DNA of 56,102 nucleotides, from positions 1 to 56,102 of the forward strand of contig CAIYHG010000183.1 of assembly GCA_903925975.1 (NCBI GenBank). Direction: 5' to 3'. A program made the position numbers and the translations under genes. This document shows, piece by piece, positions 15,999-24,942 of the stretch (position 1 is its first letter; each line of letters opens with the position of its first letter). Under the pieces are notes generated by a model, which saw only the letters and a program-made list of their open reading frames with translations, searched no databases and had not been told where the DNA came from. Source of the DNA: an uncultured Acidobacteriia bacterium (GTDB taxonomy: Bacteria > Acidobacteriota > Terriglobia > Bryobacterales > Bryobacteraceae).

Positions 15999-17069
15999 AT
16001 GGATGAAAAGGAGCGCGCCCGCGCTTTAGATATTGCCCTGAGCCAGATTGAGAAACAATTTGGAAAGGGATCAATCCTCCGCCTCGGGTCGAAGGACGCT
16101 ATCGTTCCGGTCTCGGTCATCTCCACGGGGTCCATCTCGCTCGACGCCGCTTTGGGCGTGGGCGGCTTTCCCCGCGGCCGTATCAATGAGATTTTCGGTC
16201 CGGAGTCGTCCGGCAAAACCACCATTGCGCTGCAGGTGATCGCCGAAGCGCAGAAGGCCGGCGGAATGGCCGCTTTCATCGACGTGGAGCATGCGCTCGA
16301 CCCCGGCTACGCCAGGAAGCTCGGCGTCGACATCGACAATCTGCTGGTTTCCCAGCCCGACTATGGCGAGCAGGCGCTCGAGATCACCGGCGCGCTGATC
16401 GCTTCCAACCAGATTGACGTGTTGGTGGTGGATTCCGTCGCCGCCCTCGTTCCCAAGGCGGAACTCGATGGCGAAATGGGCGACAGCCACATGGGATTGC
16501 AGGCGCGGCTGATGTCCCAGGCGCTCCGAAAACTCACCGCTGTTGTCTCCAAATCGCACACCTGCCTGATTTTCATCAACCAGATTCGCGAAAAGATCGG
16601 GGTGATGTTCGGCAACCCGGAAACCACTACGGGCGGCCGCGCTCTCAAGTTCTACTCTTCGATACGGCTGGATATACGGCGTATCGCCGCCATCAAGGAA
16701 GGCGACGCAGTTATCGGCAACCGCACCAAGGTGAAGGTCGTCAAGAACAAGGTCGCGTCGCCGTTTCGCGAGGCCGAGTTCGACATCATCTACGGCGAGG
16801 GCGTTTCGAAAGAGGGCGACCTGCTTGACCAGGGCGTAGCCCAGAACGTGATCGAGAAGAGCGGGTCATGGTTCAGTTATAAGGGCGAGCGTATCGGGCA
16901 GGGCCGCGAAAACTCGCGCCAGTTCCTGAAAGACAACGCGGATATTCGCCAGACCATCGATACCGAACTCCGCAAGGCGTTGGGGCTGATCAAGCCCGAG
17001 CCGCCGCCTGCCGCCGCGCCCGCGGCTTCTCCGGCGGCCGCGTCTAAGCCCTTGCCCGTGCGGAAATAG
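15999..17069 (+). CDS. recA: Recombinase RecA
   Basis: A 356-residue RecA with every expected element: the N-terminal polymerisation helix, Walker [10 protein letters not shown] (67-75), catalytic glutamate in FIDVEHALD, Walker [13 protein letters not shown], loop L1 GEMGDSHMG, the sensor glutamine in FINQ, and loop L2 [14 protein letters not shown]. The C-terminal domain ends in an alanine/proline-rich tail. It forms filaments on single-stranded DNA for strand exchange and SOS signalling. A TACAAT -10 candidate is at 15959-15964, and AGGAG lies twelve bases before the ATG, rather far. I did not find a recognisable LexA box in the 160 bases upstream. Confidence 0.98.
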   Translation: MDEKERARALDIALSQIEKQFGKGSILRLGSKDAIVPVSVISTGSISLDAALGVGGFPRGRINEIFGPESSGKTTIALQVIAEAQKAGGMAAFIDVEHALDPGYARKLGVDIDNLLVSQPDYGEQALEITGALIASNQIDVLVVDSVAALVPKAELDGEMGDSHMGLQARLMSQALRKLTAVVSKSHTCLIFINQIREKIGVMFGNPETTTGGRALKFYSSIRLDIRRIAAIKEGDAVIGNRTKVKVVKNKVASPFREAEFDIIYGEGVSKEGDLLDQGVAQNVIEKSGSWFSYKGERIGQGRENSRQFLKDNADIRQTIDTELRKALGLIKPEPPPAAAPAASPAAASKPLPVRK

Positions 17070-17090
17070 GGCGCCGGGCGGGCCGCACCC

Positions 17091-17828
17091 ATGCTGGAGC
17101 GCGACCGGCAACAAGCGATACGCGGCAAACTGGCCCGCGTGGAGCGGCGCACGCGCGGCTACATCCCTACCGGGTTCGCCGCGCTCGATCAGGCTCTGGG
17201 CGGCGGGTTGCCGCGGGGCGGCATCGTGGAGCTGTTTGGGCCCGATTCCTGCGGGAAGACGACGCTCGCGCTTCAGATCGCGGCGCAACTCGAAGAGCGG
17301 GGAATGGCGGCGGCATGGATAGACGCCGACCGCACGTTTGACCCCGCTTACGCCTCCTCCTTGGGGGTCCGTGTGGAGCGGTTGGTTGTAGCGCTGCCGG
17401 AATCGGAGGAGGAAGCTCTCGATGTGGCGCGCCAATTAACGGCGTCGGGCGCCATCGATCTAGTGATTGTGGATTCCGCCGCGGCGCTCGTGCCCCGTCT
17501 CGAACTGACCGCCGGGATTGGCGCCGGCGGACCGGGTCTGCAGGGGCGTCTCCTTTCCTCCGGCCTGCGCGGGCTATCCGCCGCGTTGAAACGCGCGGGG
17601 GCCGCGGCGCTGTTCATCAACCAGGTCAGAAGCCGCCCTGACTCTCCCGAGGACGAAACCGCGACAGGCGGTCCCGCGCTCAAACTTTTCGCTTCGGCCC
17701 GAGTGTCTTTGCGGCCCGCGGGCCGGGCCTGCGTGGTCTTTCGAATCGTCAAAAATCGCGTTGCATCGCCCTTCGTAGAGGGGGAACTCCCGTGGTCCGG
17801 CGGGCTGGGATTCTCCAGAAGCCCGTAA
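17091..17828 (+). CDS. RecA-like ATPase paralogue lacking the C-terminal domain
   Basis: A 245-residue protein, 21 bp downstream of recA, that aligns with the RecA core throughout: IPTGFAALDQALGGGLPRG, Walker A GPDSCGKTT (50-58), Walker B LVIVDSAAALVP, FINQVR, TATGGPALKLFASARVSLRP and FRIVKNRVASPF. It differs at functional points. The catalytic glutamate is Asp (WIDADRTFD), loop L1 has lost GDSHMG, loop L2 lacks the VMFGNPE core, and the C-terminal domain is absent. It should still bind ATP but probably not form normal RecA-DNA filaments. It could be ImuA/SulA-like or a RecA modulator; imuB and dnaE2 are not nearby. A terminator follows directly, so recA and this gene are likely one transcript. 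Confidence 0.85.
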   Translation: MLERDRQQAIRGKLARVERRTRGYIPTGFAALDQALGGGLPRGGIVELFGPDSCGKTTLALQIAAQLEERGMAAAWIDADRTFDPAYASSLGVRVERLVVALPESEEEALDVARQLTASGAIDLVIVDSAAALVPRLELTAGIGAGGPGLQGRLLSSGLRGLSAALKRAGAAALFINQVRSRPDSPEDETATGGPALKLFASARVSLRPAGRACVVFRIVKNRVASPFVEGELPWSGGLGFSRSP

Positions 17829-17856
17829 ATGAAGGCTCCGGACGACTGTTCCCCTC

Positions 17857-17886
17857 AAAACCCCCGAAAAAAGGGGGTTTTCTGGG
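17857..17886 (+). terminator. Rho-independent terminator of the recA operon
   Basis: AAAACCCCC (17857-17865) pairs with GGGGGTTTT (17873-17881) across a seven-base A-rich loop, and the T-run is part of the stem's right side. It closes the recA/recA-like transcription unit 29 bases after the stop. Confidence 0.85.
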
Positions 17887-17895
17887 CTGTTTCTC

Positions 17896-17924
17896 TTTAC
17901 ATCAACATAGTGATCCCGTAGAAT
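17896..17924 (+). promoter_or_regulatory. Sigma70 promoter for the HU gene
   Basis: TTTACA at 17896-17901 and TAGAAT at 17919-17924 are separated by 17 bp, close to consensus at both boxes. It sits just behind the recA terminator and gives a predicted 5' leader of about 125 bases before HU. Confidence 0.75.
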
Positions 17925-18055
17925 TGAATCGTTCCAGACGCATGTTCGCGAGAACGTTGCGGCTTGTTTGTTACTGTTCGATGGTGACGTGGAACAGCGC
18001 CGCGGGCGCGGTCTGTCGCACGTCTGATTTTGACGGGAGAATCACAAGGAGATTT

Positions 18056-18361
18056 ATGGCGAATGTGAGAATGACCCAGACGCAACTGGTAAGATCGCTG
18101 GCCGAAAAGTGCGAAGTCAACAACAAGGTGGCTCGCGGCTTCCTGGATTGCCTGGCTGGCATGGCAATCGCGGAAGTGAAGAAGAACGGCGTATTCGTGC
18201 TGCCCGGCATTGGACGGCTGGTGCGCGTTGACCGTAAAGCCCGCATGGGCCGCAATCCGGCAACGGGCGAAAACATCAAGATCCCGGCCAAGAAGGTCGT
18301 GAAGTTCCGCGTGGCCAAAGCCGCGAAGGACGCGATCGTTCCGCCGAAGAAGGCGAAGTAG
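18056..18361 (+). CDS. HU family DNA-binding protein
   Basis: A 101-residue nucleoid protein of the HU/IHF family. The N-terminal helices carry MTQTQLVRSLAEKC and the CLAGMAIAEVKKNGVFVLPGIG-type strand, and the arm contains RMGRNPATGENIKIPAKKVVKFR, with the conserved RNP-TG motif whose proline intercalates DNA. The C-terminus is lysine-rich (PPKKAK). AAGGAG lies eight bases before the ATG. A near-consensus promoter upstream and a strong terminator downstream define a single-gene unit with a long leader. HU binds and bends DNA without strong sequence preference. Confidence 0.95.
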   Translation: MANVRMTQTQLVRSLAEKCEVNNKVARGFLDCLAGMAIAEVKKNGVFVLPGIGRLVRVDRKARMGRNPATGENIKIPAKKVVKFRVAKAAKDAIVPPKKAK

Positions 18362-18385
18362 TCGATCGGGCCCCCCGGAAAAACT

Positions 18386-18427
18386 AAAACCCCGCGGCGC
18401 CTGTACTGGGCCGCGGGGTTTTTATTT
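18386..18427 (+). terminator. Strong rho-independent terminator after HU
   Basis: A perfect 12-bp stem pairs AAAACCCCGCGG (18386-18397) with CCGCGGGGTTTT (18411-18422) around a 13-base loop and is followed by more T. It starts about 25 bases after the HU stop. The mirror A-run could also serve the convergent tatA gene. Confidence 0.9.
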
Positions 18428-18490
18428 CTTACCGGATCTCTTGAAGCCGAGATGGAGCCTGCCCAACTTGCGGGCGTTCCAGGAAGCCTG

Positions 18491-18697
18491 TTATACCTGC
18501 TGCTTCTTCTCTTCGACCTTCTCTTCGTCGCTCTTGATAGCAGCTTTGAAGTTGCGGATCCCTTCGCCTAATCCTTTTCCCAATTCCCCGACCTTCTTGC
18601 CGCCGAACAGAAGAACCGCGACAAGGCCAATGACGAGGATTTCGGGAGCGCCTAGACCACCGAGGGCCCCGGCGACCTGAATGCTAGTGGGTTCCAT
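18491..18697 (-). CDS. tatA: Sec-independent protein translocase subunit TatA/TatE
   Basis: A 68-residue TatA-type protein with one transmembrane helix (about 17-34), the [21 protein letters not shown] hinge and amphipathic helix, and a lysine/glutamate-rich tail. TatA oligomers form the pore of the twin-arginine pathway. No tatB or tatC is nearby. The ActB protein encoded further on in this window carries a twin-arginine-type signal, so a Tat system is expected. A purine-rich GGAGG precedes the ATG. Confidence 0.95.
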   Translation of the reverse strand: MEPTSIQVAGALGGLGAPEILVIGLVAVLLFGGKKVGELGKGLGEGIRNFKAAIKSDEEKVEEKKQQV

Positions 18698-18764
18698 ACG
18701 GCCTCCTTCTGCCAGCTATTCTATTATCCAGCAGGGCTTTACGTCAACTTAAGCCCTTATGGCG

Positions 18765-19019
18765 CTAGCGGAAGATGCTGCGCAGCATCAAGTAGTCCTG
18801 GCGAATACTCGCCCGGAAAGGTGCCATGAGAATGTTGAGCGTGAACCACGCAACCGTAACGAAAACCAGCGTCTTCGTTAAGCGGTTGGCCCCGAAGACC
18901 AGGCGGGCAGCGACCGCGCAGGCGAACGGCACGGCCGCGACGAGGACGCGCCCGGCCGCGGTGGTGCTGTAGAAGAGTGGCACAAACCACTCTAGCTGCC
19001 GGTCCGGCCCGAACATCAA
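18765..19019 (-). CDS. Small hypothetical membrane protein
   Basis: An 84-residue ORF with two probable transmembrane helices (about residues 22-43 and 50-68) and basic loops. It is not a family I recognise. Codon use and hydrophobic pattern look like a real gene, and it is the only plausible coding frame in this gap. The gene ends 67 bases upstream of tatA on the same strand. The ATG at 19019 is followed by another ATG at 19016. No function can be assigned. Confidence 0.55.
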   Translation of the reverse strand: MMFGPDRQLEWFVPLFYSTTAAGRVLVAAVPFACAVAARLVFGANRLTKTLVFVTVAWFTLNILMAPFRASIRQDYLMLRSIFR

Positions 19020-19099
19020 GCTATCGTCGGTAAGCTGAAGAATGCCAGGCGCCCCCCGGCCGGGTCGCCGTGTTACGCTTCGTGGATGCGGCGGACGCC

Positions 19100-20848
19100 A
19101 TGGACTTCAAGGACCAGCTGAAATCTTCGGTAGACATCGTCAATGTCATCGGGGAATACGTGCGTCTGAAGAAATCCGGCACGCAGCGCTACATGGGCCT
19201 GTGCCCCTTCCATAACGAAAAGACGCCGTCGTTTACCGTGCACGTGGCGCGTCAATTCTATAAATGCTTTTCCTGCGGAGAAGGCGGCGACGTTTTCAGC
19301 TTCGTGCAGAAGATTGAGGGCATCAGCTTCTATGAGGCGCTGCAGACGCTGGCCGAGCGGCACGGCATCCCCATGCCGAAGCGCTCGCTGGCGGCCGACG
19401 AGGAAACCAAGGTCCGCGACGCCGTCTTTCAGATGCATGAGATCGCGCTCGAGCACTTTCGAGCGGGGTTGCGCGCTCCTGCCGGCGAGGCGGCCCGGGA
19501 TTACCTGGCCCGGCGCGGCGTAGCGCAACCGGCGGTGGATCGCTTCGCGTTGGGCTATTCGGACCGGAGCGGCCGGGCGCTGTTGCGGCTTCTCGAACAG
19601 CGCGGCTTTTCACCCGCTCAAATCGAGCAATCCGGCCTGGTGCGGAAGCGCGAGGATGGCAGCTTCTACGATTATTTCCGCAATCGCCTGATGTTCCCGA
19701 TTCACGGCGAGTCGGGGAAGCCGATCGGGTTCGGCGGACGCGCCCTCACGCCCGACGATAATCCCAAATACCTGAACTCCCCGGAAACGCCCATCTACAT
19801 TAAGAGCAACGTCCTATACAATCTGCACCGCGCCAAGGAACCGATCCGCAAGCAGGACCGCGTCATTCTGGTGGAGGGGTACATGGACGCGCTCGGAGTG
19901 AGTTCGGCGGGTTTCGAGTTCGTAGTGGCGAGTTGCGGCACGTCCCTTACGGAAGCGCAGATCAAAGCGCTGAAGCGGCACTCCGTGAATATTGCCGTGA
20001 ACTTCGATCCGGATGCGCCCGGCGCCTCGGCCGCGGAGCGATCCATCAACCTTCTGCTGCAGGAGGGGATGGCGGTCCGCATGGTGGAACTGGACGGCGG
20101 GCTCGACCCTGACGAGTACTGCAAGCAGCGCGGAGCCGAGGCTTACGGCGAGCGGGTGCGCAATGCCAAGGGCTATTTCTATTGGCTCGCGGACCGCGCG
20201 CGCGCCCGGCACGACGTCCACACCACCGAAGGCATCGTCGCCGTGCTCAAGTTTCTCATGCCGGCCGTGGAACGAATTTCCGATCGCCTGGAGCGCATGG
20301 CCGTGGCCAACGATCTGGCGGAATATATTGGCGTCGATCGCGGCACGGTGCTTGACAGCTTTCGCAAAGCGGCGGCGGACCGGAAGGAAGCCCGCTTGGA
20401 GCGGCCGAAAGAAATCATCCGCGCTGACGAAAGAGGATTGCTGAACGTGCTCCTTTCCGATGCGCCCGGGCGCGAAGCGCTGCTTCGGGACTTATCCAAG
20501 ATAGAGATTCTGAACCGGCTTTCGACGAGGCGCCTCTTTGAGGCGTTGATGGCCGCACACGCCGGCGGCGCGCCGGTGACCTTCGACGCCGTTAGCGCCC
20601 GGCTCGAAGCGCAAGACCAAAACCTGCTGGCCGAAGTGGCGCTCTCCGAGGATGCCGAAGCGCACGAGATTACCGAAGAGTACGGCCGCCAGTGCCTGGA
20701 GAGTCTGCTTCGCTCGGGCGAGCGCAACCGCCGCACGGATATAAAAACTCGCATCCGCGAGGCCGAGCGAGGCGGCGATATGGCCGAGGCGGTCAGGCTG
20801 GCGAGGGAACTGGAAGCGATGGAGCGGGGACCCGGCCGGAATAAGTGA
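19100..20848 (+). CDS. dnaG: DNA primase
   Basis: A 582-residue DnaG that makes RNA primers at the replication fork. The CHC2 zinc-binding domain shows CPFHNEKTPSF and CFSCGEGGDVFSF. The catalytic TOPRIM region carries ILVEGYMDAL and NFDPDAPGA, the latter with proline where many primases have glycine (FDGD type). The C-terminal DnaB-interaction region (about 440-582) is helical and less conserved. The ATG at 19100 begins the conserved MDFKDQLKSSVDIVNVIGEY helix; a GTG at 19070 would add ten residues. The next gene is rpoD, recalling the macromolecular synthesis operon, but rpsU is absent. Confidence 0.96.
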   Translation: MDFKDQLKSSVDIVNVIGEYVRLKKSGTQRYMGLCPFHNEKTPSFTVHVARQFYKCFSCGEGGDVFSFVQKIEGISFYEALQTLAERHGIPMPKRSLAADEETKVRDAVFQMHEIALEHFRAGLRAPAGEAARDYLARRGVAQPAVDRFALGYSDRSGRALLRLLEQRGFSPAQIEQSGLVRKREDGSFYDYFRNRLMFPIHGESGKPIGFGGRALTPDDNPKYLNSPETPIYIKSNVLYNLHRAKEPIRKQDRVILVEGYMDALGVSSAGFEFVVASCGTSLTEAQIKALKRHSVNIAVNFDPDAPGASAAERSINLLLQEGMAVRMVELDGGLDPDEYCKQRGAEAYGERVRNAKGYFYWLADRARARHDVHTTEGIVAVLKFLMPAVERISDRLERMAVANDLAEYIGVDRGTVLDSFRKAAADRKEARLERPKEIIRADERGLLNVLLSDAPGREALLRDLSKIEILNRLSTRRLFEALMAAHAGGAPVTFDAVSARLEAQDQNLLAEVALSEDAEAHEITEEYGRQCLESLLRSGERNRRTDIKTRIREAERGGDMAEAVRLARELEAMERGPGRNK

Positions 20849-20881
20849 TCGCGCTCCGGCCATTCGCGCCGCGCCGTGATG

Positions 20882-20887
20882 TACAAT
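20882..20887 (+). promoter_or_regulatory. Possible -10 element for rpoD
   Basis: TACAAT at 20882-20887 lies 36 bases upstream of the preferred GTG start. The -35 at standard spacing is poor. It would allow rpoD to be transcribed separately from dnaG. Confidence 0.35.
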
Positions 20888-20923
20888 GTTGTCGATTATC
20901 TCCGTGGGGAGCAGGGGGCCTCA

Positions 20924-22607
<1,684 letters not shown>

Positions 22608-22609
<2 letters not shown>

Positions 22610-22635
22610 GGGGGCGGGCCGTGCCCGCCCCCCTT
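22608..22635. terminator. Bidirectional GC-rich terminator hairpin
   Basis: A ten-base-pair GC stem (GGGGGCGGGC at 22610-22619 with GCCCGCCCCC at 22623-22632) with a three-base loop is flanked by AA and TT. It lies between the convergent rpoD and RRM genes, which end at 22609 and 22642. Confidence 0.65.
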
Positions 22636-22641
22636 ACTTCA

Positions 22642-23013
22642 TTACCAGCGCGGTTCGCGGCGTCCGCCGCCGCCGCCGCCGGGACGTCCGCCGCCGCCGG
22701 GACGCCCTCCACCACCGCCACCACCGAAACGGTTTCCACCGCCGCCACCGCCGCCGAAACTGCGTTCGGGCTTCGGCCGCGCCTCATTGACGTTGAGGGC
22801 GCGTCCATCCAGAGTGTAACCGTTCAGCGCAGTAATCGCCTGATCCGCTTCCGACTCGTTTTCCATTTCCACAAACGCGAAGCCGCGCGAGCGGCCCGTA
22901 TCGCGGTCTGTCATGATACGGGCGCTATTAACTGCGCCGTACCGCTCAAAGAGGCTGCGGACAGCCTCTTCCGTCGCATTGAAATCCAGATTGCCGACGA
23001 AAATATTCTTCAC
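22642..23013 (-). CDS. RRM-domain RNA-binding protein with glycine-rich tail
   Basis: A 123-residue protein made of one RNA-recognition motif (about residues 1-80) and a glycine/arginine tail. RNP2 is KNIFVGNLDF and RNP1 is GRSRGFAFVEM, both intact, so it should bind single-stranded RNA. Similar small RRM proteins act as cold-induced or growth-related RNA chaperones in cyanobacteria and other phyla. The GTG at 23013 is chosen because AGGAG lies six bases upstream and the product starts at the usual VKNIFVGN. The tail consists of GGN-codon repeats (22645-22760), a low-complexity stretch prone to length change. A candidate promoter about 120 bases upstream implies a long 5' leader. Confidence 0.95.
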   Translation of the reverse strand: MKNIFVGNLDFNATEEAVRSLFERYGAVNSARIMTDRDTGRSRGFAFVEMENESEADQAITALNGYTLDGRALNVNEARPKPERSFGGGGGGGNRFGGGGGGGRPGGGGRPGGGGGGRREPRW

Positions 23014-23131
23014 ACGTTTCTCCTGACAATTTGAAAGCGGCTCATCGGGGCGGGAACTCAGTCGGAGATGACACCAAGCCATCCCTGGGACACTCGGCCG
23101 GACTCGCGGAAGCTATTCAAACGCGTTTTCG

Positions 23132-23160
23132 ACTATACCATGGTCCGATCCAGGGGGAAA
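23132..23160 (-). promoter_or_regulatory. Candidate promoter for the RRM gene
   Basis: On the minus strand TATAGT (23137-23132) is preceded at 17 bp by TTTCCC (23160-23155). The -10 is good, the -35 is weak. It would give a leader of about 110 bases, a common feature of cold-regulated RNA-binding protein genes. Confidence 0.45.
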
Positions 23161-23300
23161 GGGGATTTCGGGAGGTTTTGCCGTCCGGCGGCCCAGGGGA
23201 GGCCCAATATGCCCGGTAGCGGGTGAGTTCCGGGACAGATAGGGGGCTCCGCCACCAGGCCCGGCGAGGGGGTTGCCCGGCTTTCCGGCCCGGCGGCGCG

Positions 23301-23329
23301 TAGACACGGGAAGTGAAACATTTTATACT
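23301..23329 (+). promoter_or_regulatory. Sigma70 promoter for a lipoprotein gene, leaderless geometry
   Basis: TAGACA (23301-23306) and TATACT (23324-23329) are spaced 17 bp, each one base off consensus. The GTG start follows nine bases after the -10, so transcription would begin within about three bases of the start codon. No Shine-Dalgarno is present. Confidence 0.7.
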
Positions 23330-23338
23330 CTTCGCATC

Positions 23339-23929
23339 GTGAAGAAAAGTTATTTGTTCCTTATAGTCGCGGCTGCCGCAGTCTTTTCCGGATGCGGCGG
23401 AGCGGAGCATGAAGAGGCCGTCCGGTTCGCAAAGATATTGAACGCCCGGCAAGCAGATTTTAGTAACGCAAACAGAACGGAGAGGCAACTCGTCGAAAAA
23501 GCTCGCGCCTGGGTCGCAAACATTACCGCGAACGGCGCCGGAAAAGCAGCCGCTCTGGATCAGAACGCGGCCGTTGCGGCTGAACTACTGAAGGCCGCGC
23601 AGGACGTCTCGGCGGGCATCAGCCAGGTCGGCGTGCCGCTGAACGAACTCACCCTGCAGGCTCAGTTCACCAAAGACACTCGCTCGGCGCTGAGCACCGA
23701 GTTAACCAAGCGCCAAAGATCGCTTCAGGACCTGCGGACAGCCCTCGAAGGGTTGGGGCCGGCATTCGTGGCGTTGAAGAAACTGCCTGGCTATAAGGGG
23801 GATACGTACCCCGGCGGCATCACGGCTCTTGACACAATGCTTCAGAACTTCCGTATACCCGAAGACGTAGTGCAAAAGGCGCTTACGGAGCTGAAGACGA
23901 ACTACGGGCTGAAGCCGGAAGAACTGTAA
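23339..23929 (+). CDS. Hypothetical lipoprotein, helical
   Basis: A 196-residue protein with a lipoprotein signal (VKKSYLFLIVAAAAVFSGC, lipobox FSGC), so it should be anchored to a membrane by its N-terminal cysteine. The mature chain is predicted mostly helical, with glutamine- and alanine-rich heptad-like stretches (for example LQAQFTKDTRSALSTELTKRQ region) and a C-terminal DVVQKALTELKTNYGLKPEEL-type helix. I recognise no family. The GTG start is chosen because it begins the signal peptide and lies just behind a near-consensus promoter; longer frames have no support. It could be an envelope structural component. Confidence 0.8.
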   Translation: MKKSYLFLIVAAAAVFSGCGGAEHEEAVRFAKILNARQADFSNANRTERQLVEKARAWVANITANGAGKAAALDQNAAVAAELLKAAQDVSAGISQVGVPLNELTLQAQFTKDTRSALSTELTKRQRSLQDLRTALEGLGPAFVALKKLPGYKGDTYPGGITALDTMLQNFRIPEDVVQKALTELKTNYGLKPEEL

Positions 23930-24239
23930 AGCCGTCCCGTAGCTCCTTCCCGCGTCGGCGGGCACGGGGTTATGGAGATCAATCGTTCCGAGAGAAGCCG
24001 CCAGAGCCGATCGGCTCCGGCGAGCGAACCATCCGCGGTTCGCGGGCCAGCGGCATGACGCTGGTGGTCCGCCTGCGCGCCGCATAGAGGTGGTTCTACG
24101 CCCGATATTCTTCAACAAGCCAGAGCATCCCGACGGATGCTCTGGCTGACTGTGTCGCGTCCGAAATGGCCCGCGTAGGAATCGCGCCTAGGTCGCCATT
24201 GGAGGCGTTTCGCGAACTGGCCGGGGCCGCTCAACCCCG
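23930..24239. repeat. Convergent intergenic region with four consecutive hairpins
   Basis: The 310-bp gap between two convergent lipoprotein genes has no ORF but is rich in palindromes. They lie at 23999-24022 (24 bases with one mismatch), 24024-24043 (GCGAACC/GGTTCGC), 24047-24064 (CCAGCG/CGCTGG) and 24118-24147, a perfect 13-bp stem with loop CGAC. The last is a plausible bidirectional terminator, though without a U-tract. The first three resemble the multi-hairpin layout of the REP elements but lack their GTGGSGC ends. Confidence 0.6.
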
Positions 24240-24860
24240 TTAGTGCATGGTCTTCAGATAGTCTCCGGTGGTGGCGTCCACGTAGACCGAGACATCCGCC
24301 GCGGCGACGGTTTCACCCCAGACGATCCGCCACACGGGGTTGGCTCTCTCCTTGGTCTTCTCGAGAAGGCAGAGTATCCCTCCGGCGGCCGCGCCCTTCT
24401 TCTTCGGAGCGTCGGGAGCGGCTCTCAGCGCCGCCGTCTTGTAAGCCGCGTCGGAATCGACTTTCACGTGCGCCGGTGGGAAAAGGGATTCCGGTCCCAC
24501 GCCCGGCATAGCCTCCTCCAGCCCCGCGAACACTCCTTTGTGCAGGTTTCCTTCCGCCTCCTCCGTGGAGTAGGTGTAGAGCCTCATCCGGCCTTTGGCC
24601 ACCGAGCCGAAGGTCGCCTGCCACGCGCTCGCCTTGCCCGGCGCCGCCGCGCCCTCCTGCGGAACGCTGCTCATCGTGTGGACCTGCACGTCCGGCGCCC
24701 AGGTCCGGGCGCTTTGGTACATCTTCCACAGCGCGCTCTGCCCGGTAAGCGGCTCAAGGGCCGCTTCTTCCGGCTTCCTGCTGGTGGTTTCGGGCGTATC
24801 CGAACAGCCTGCCAGTAGCGCGGTTGCGGCCAGGATGATCGTGAGGCTGCTCTTTCCCAT
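24240..24860 (-). CDS. Hypothetical lipoprotein
   Basis: A 206-residue protein with a lipoprotein signal peptide (lipobox LLAGC at about residues 14-18). The mature domain begins after a PETTSRKPEE linker. It contains an aromatic TFGSVAKGRMRLYTYSTEEAEG strand region and ends with WRIVWGETVAAADVSVYVDATTGDYLKTM-like strands. The last segment, with VYVDATTG, resembles the hairpin of PepSY-like domains, a weak resemblance only. The ATG at 24860 lies seven bases behind a -10-like TATTAT (24873-24868) and has no Shine-Dalgarno, so the message may be leaderless. The function is unknown. Confidence 0.8.
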   Translation of the reverse strand: MGKSSLTIILAATALLAGCSDTPETTSRKPEEAALEPLTGQSALWKMYQSARTWAPDVQVHTMSSVPQEGAAAPGKASAWQATFGSVAKGRMRLYTYSTEEAEGNLHKGVFAGLEEAMPGVGPESLFPPAHVKVDSDAAYKTAALRAAPDAPKKKGAAAGGILCLLEKTKERANPVWRIVWGETVAAADVSVYVDATTGDYLKTMH

Positions 24861-24942
24861 GATTTCAATAATACGGCCTGTCCAGACACGGCCGCTCACG
24901 CCCCCCAAAATGGTATATGATCGCCAGCAAGGAGAGGATATT

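Noticed and set aside
22645..22760. Tandem GC-rich repeats read as a possible repeat array
   Set aside because: They are GGN codons encoding the glycine tail of the RRM protein, not an independent repeat or CRISPR array.
23141..23290. G-quadruplex in the G-rich leader region before the lipoprotein gene
   Set aside because: Only three nearby runs of three or more G occur before the spacing becomes too wide.
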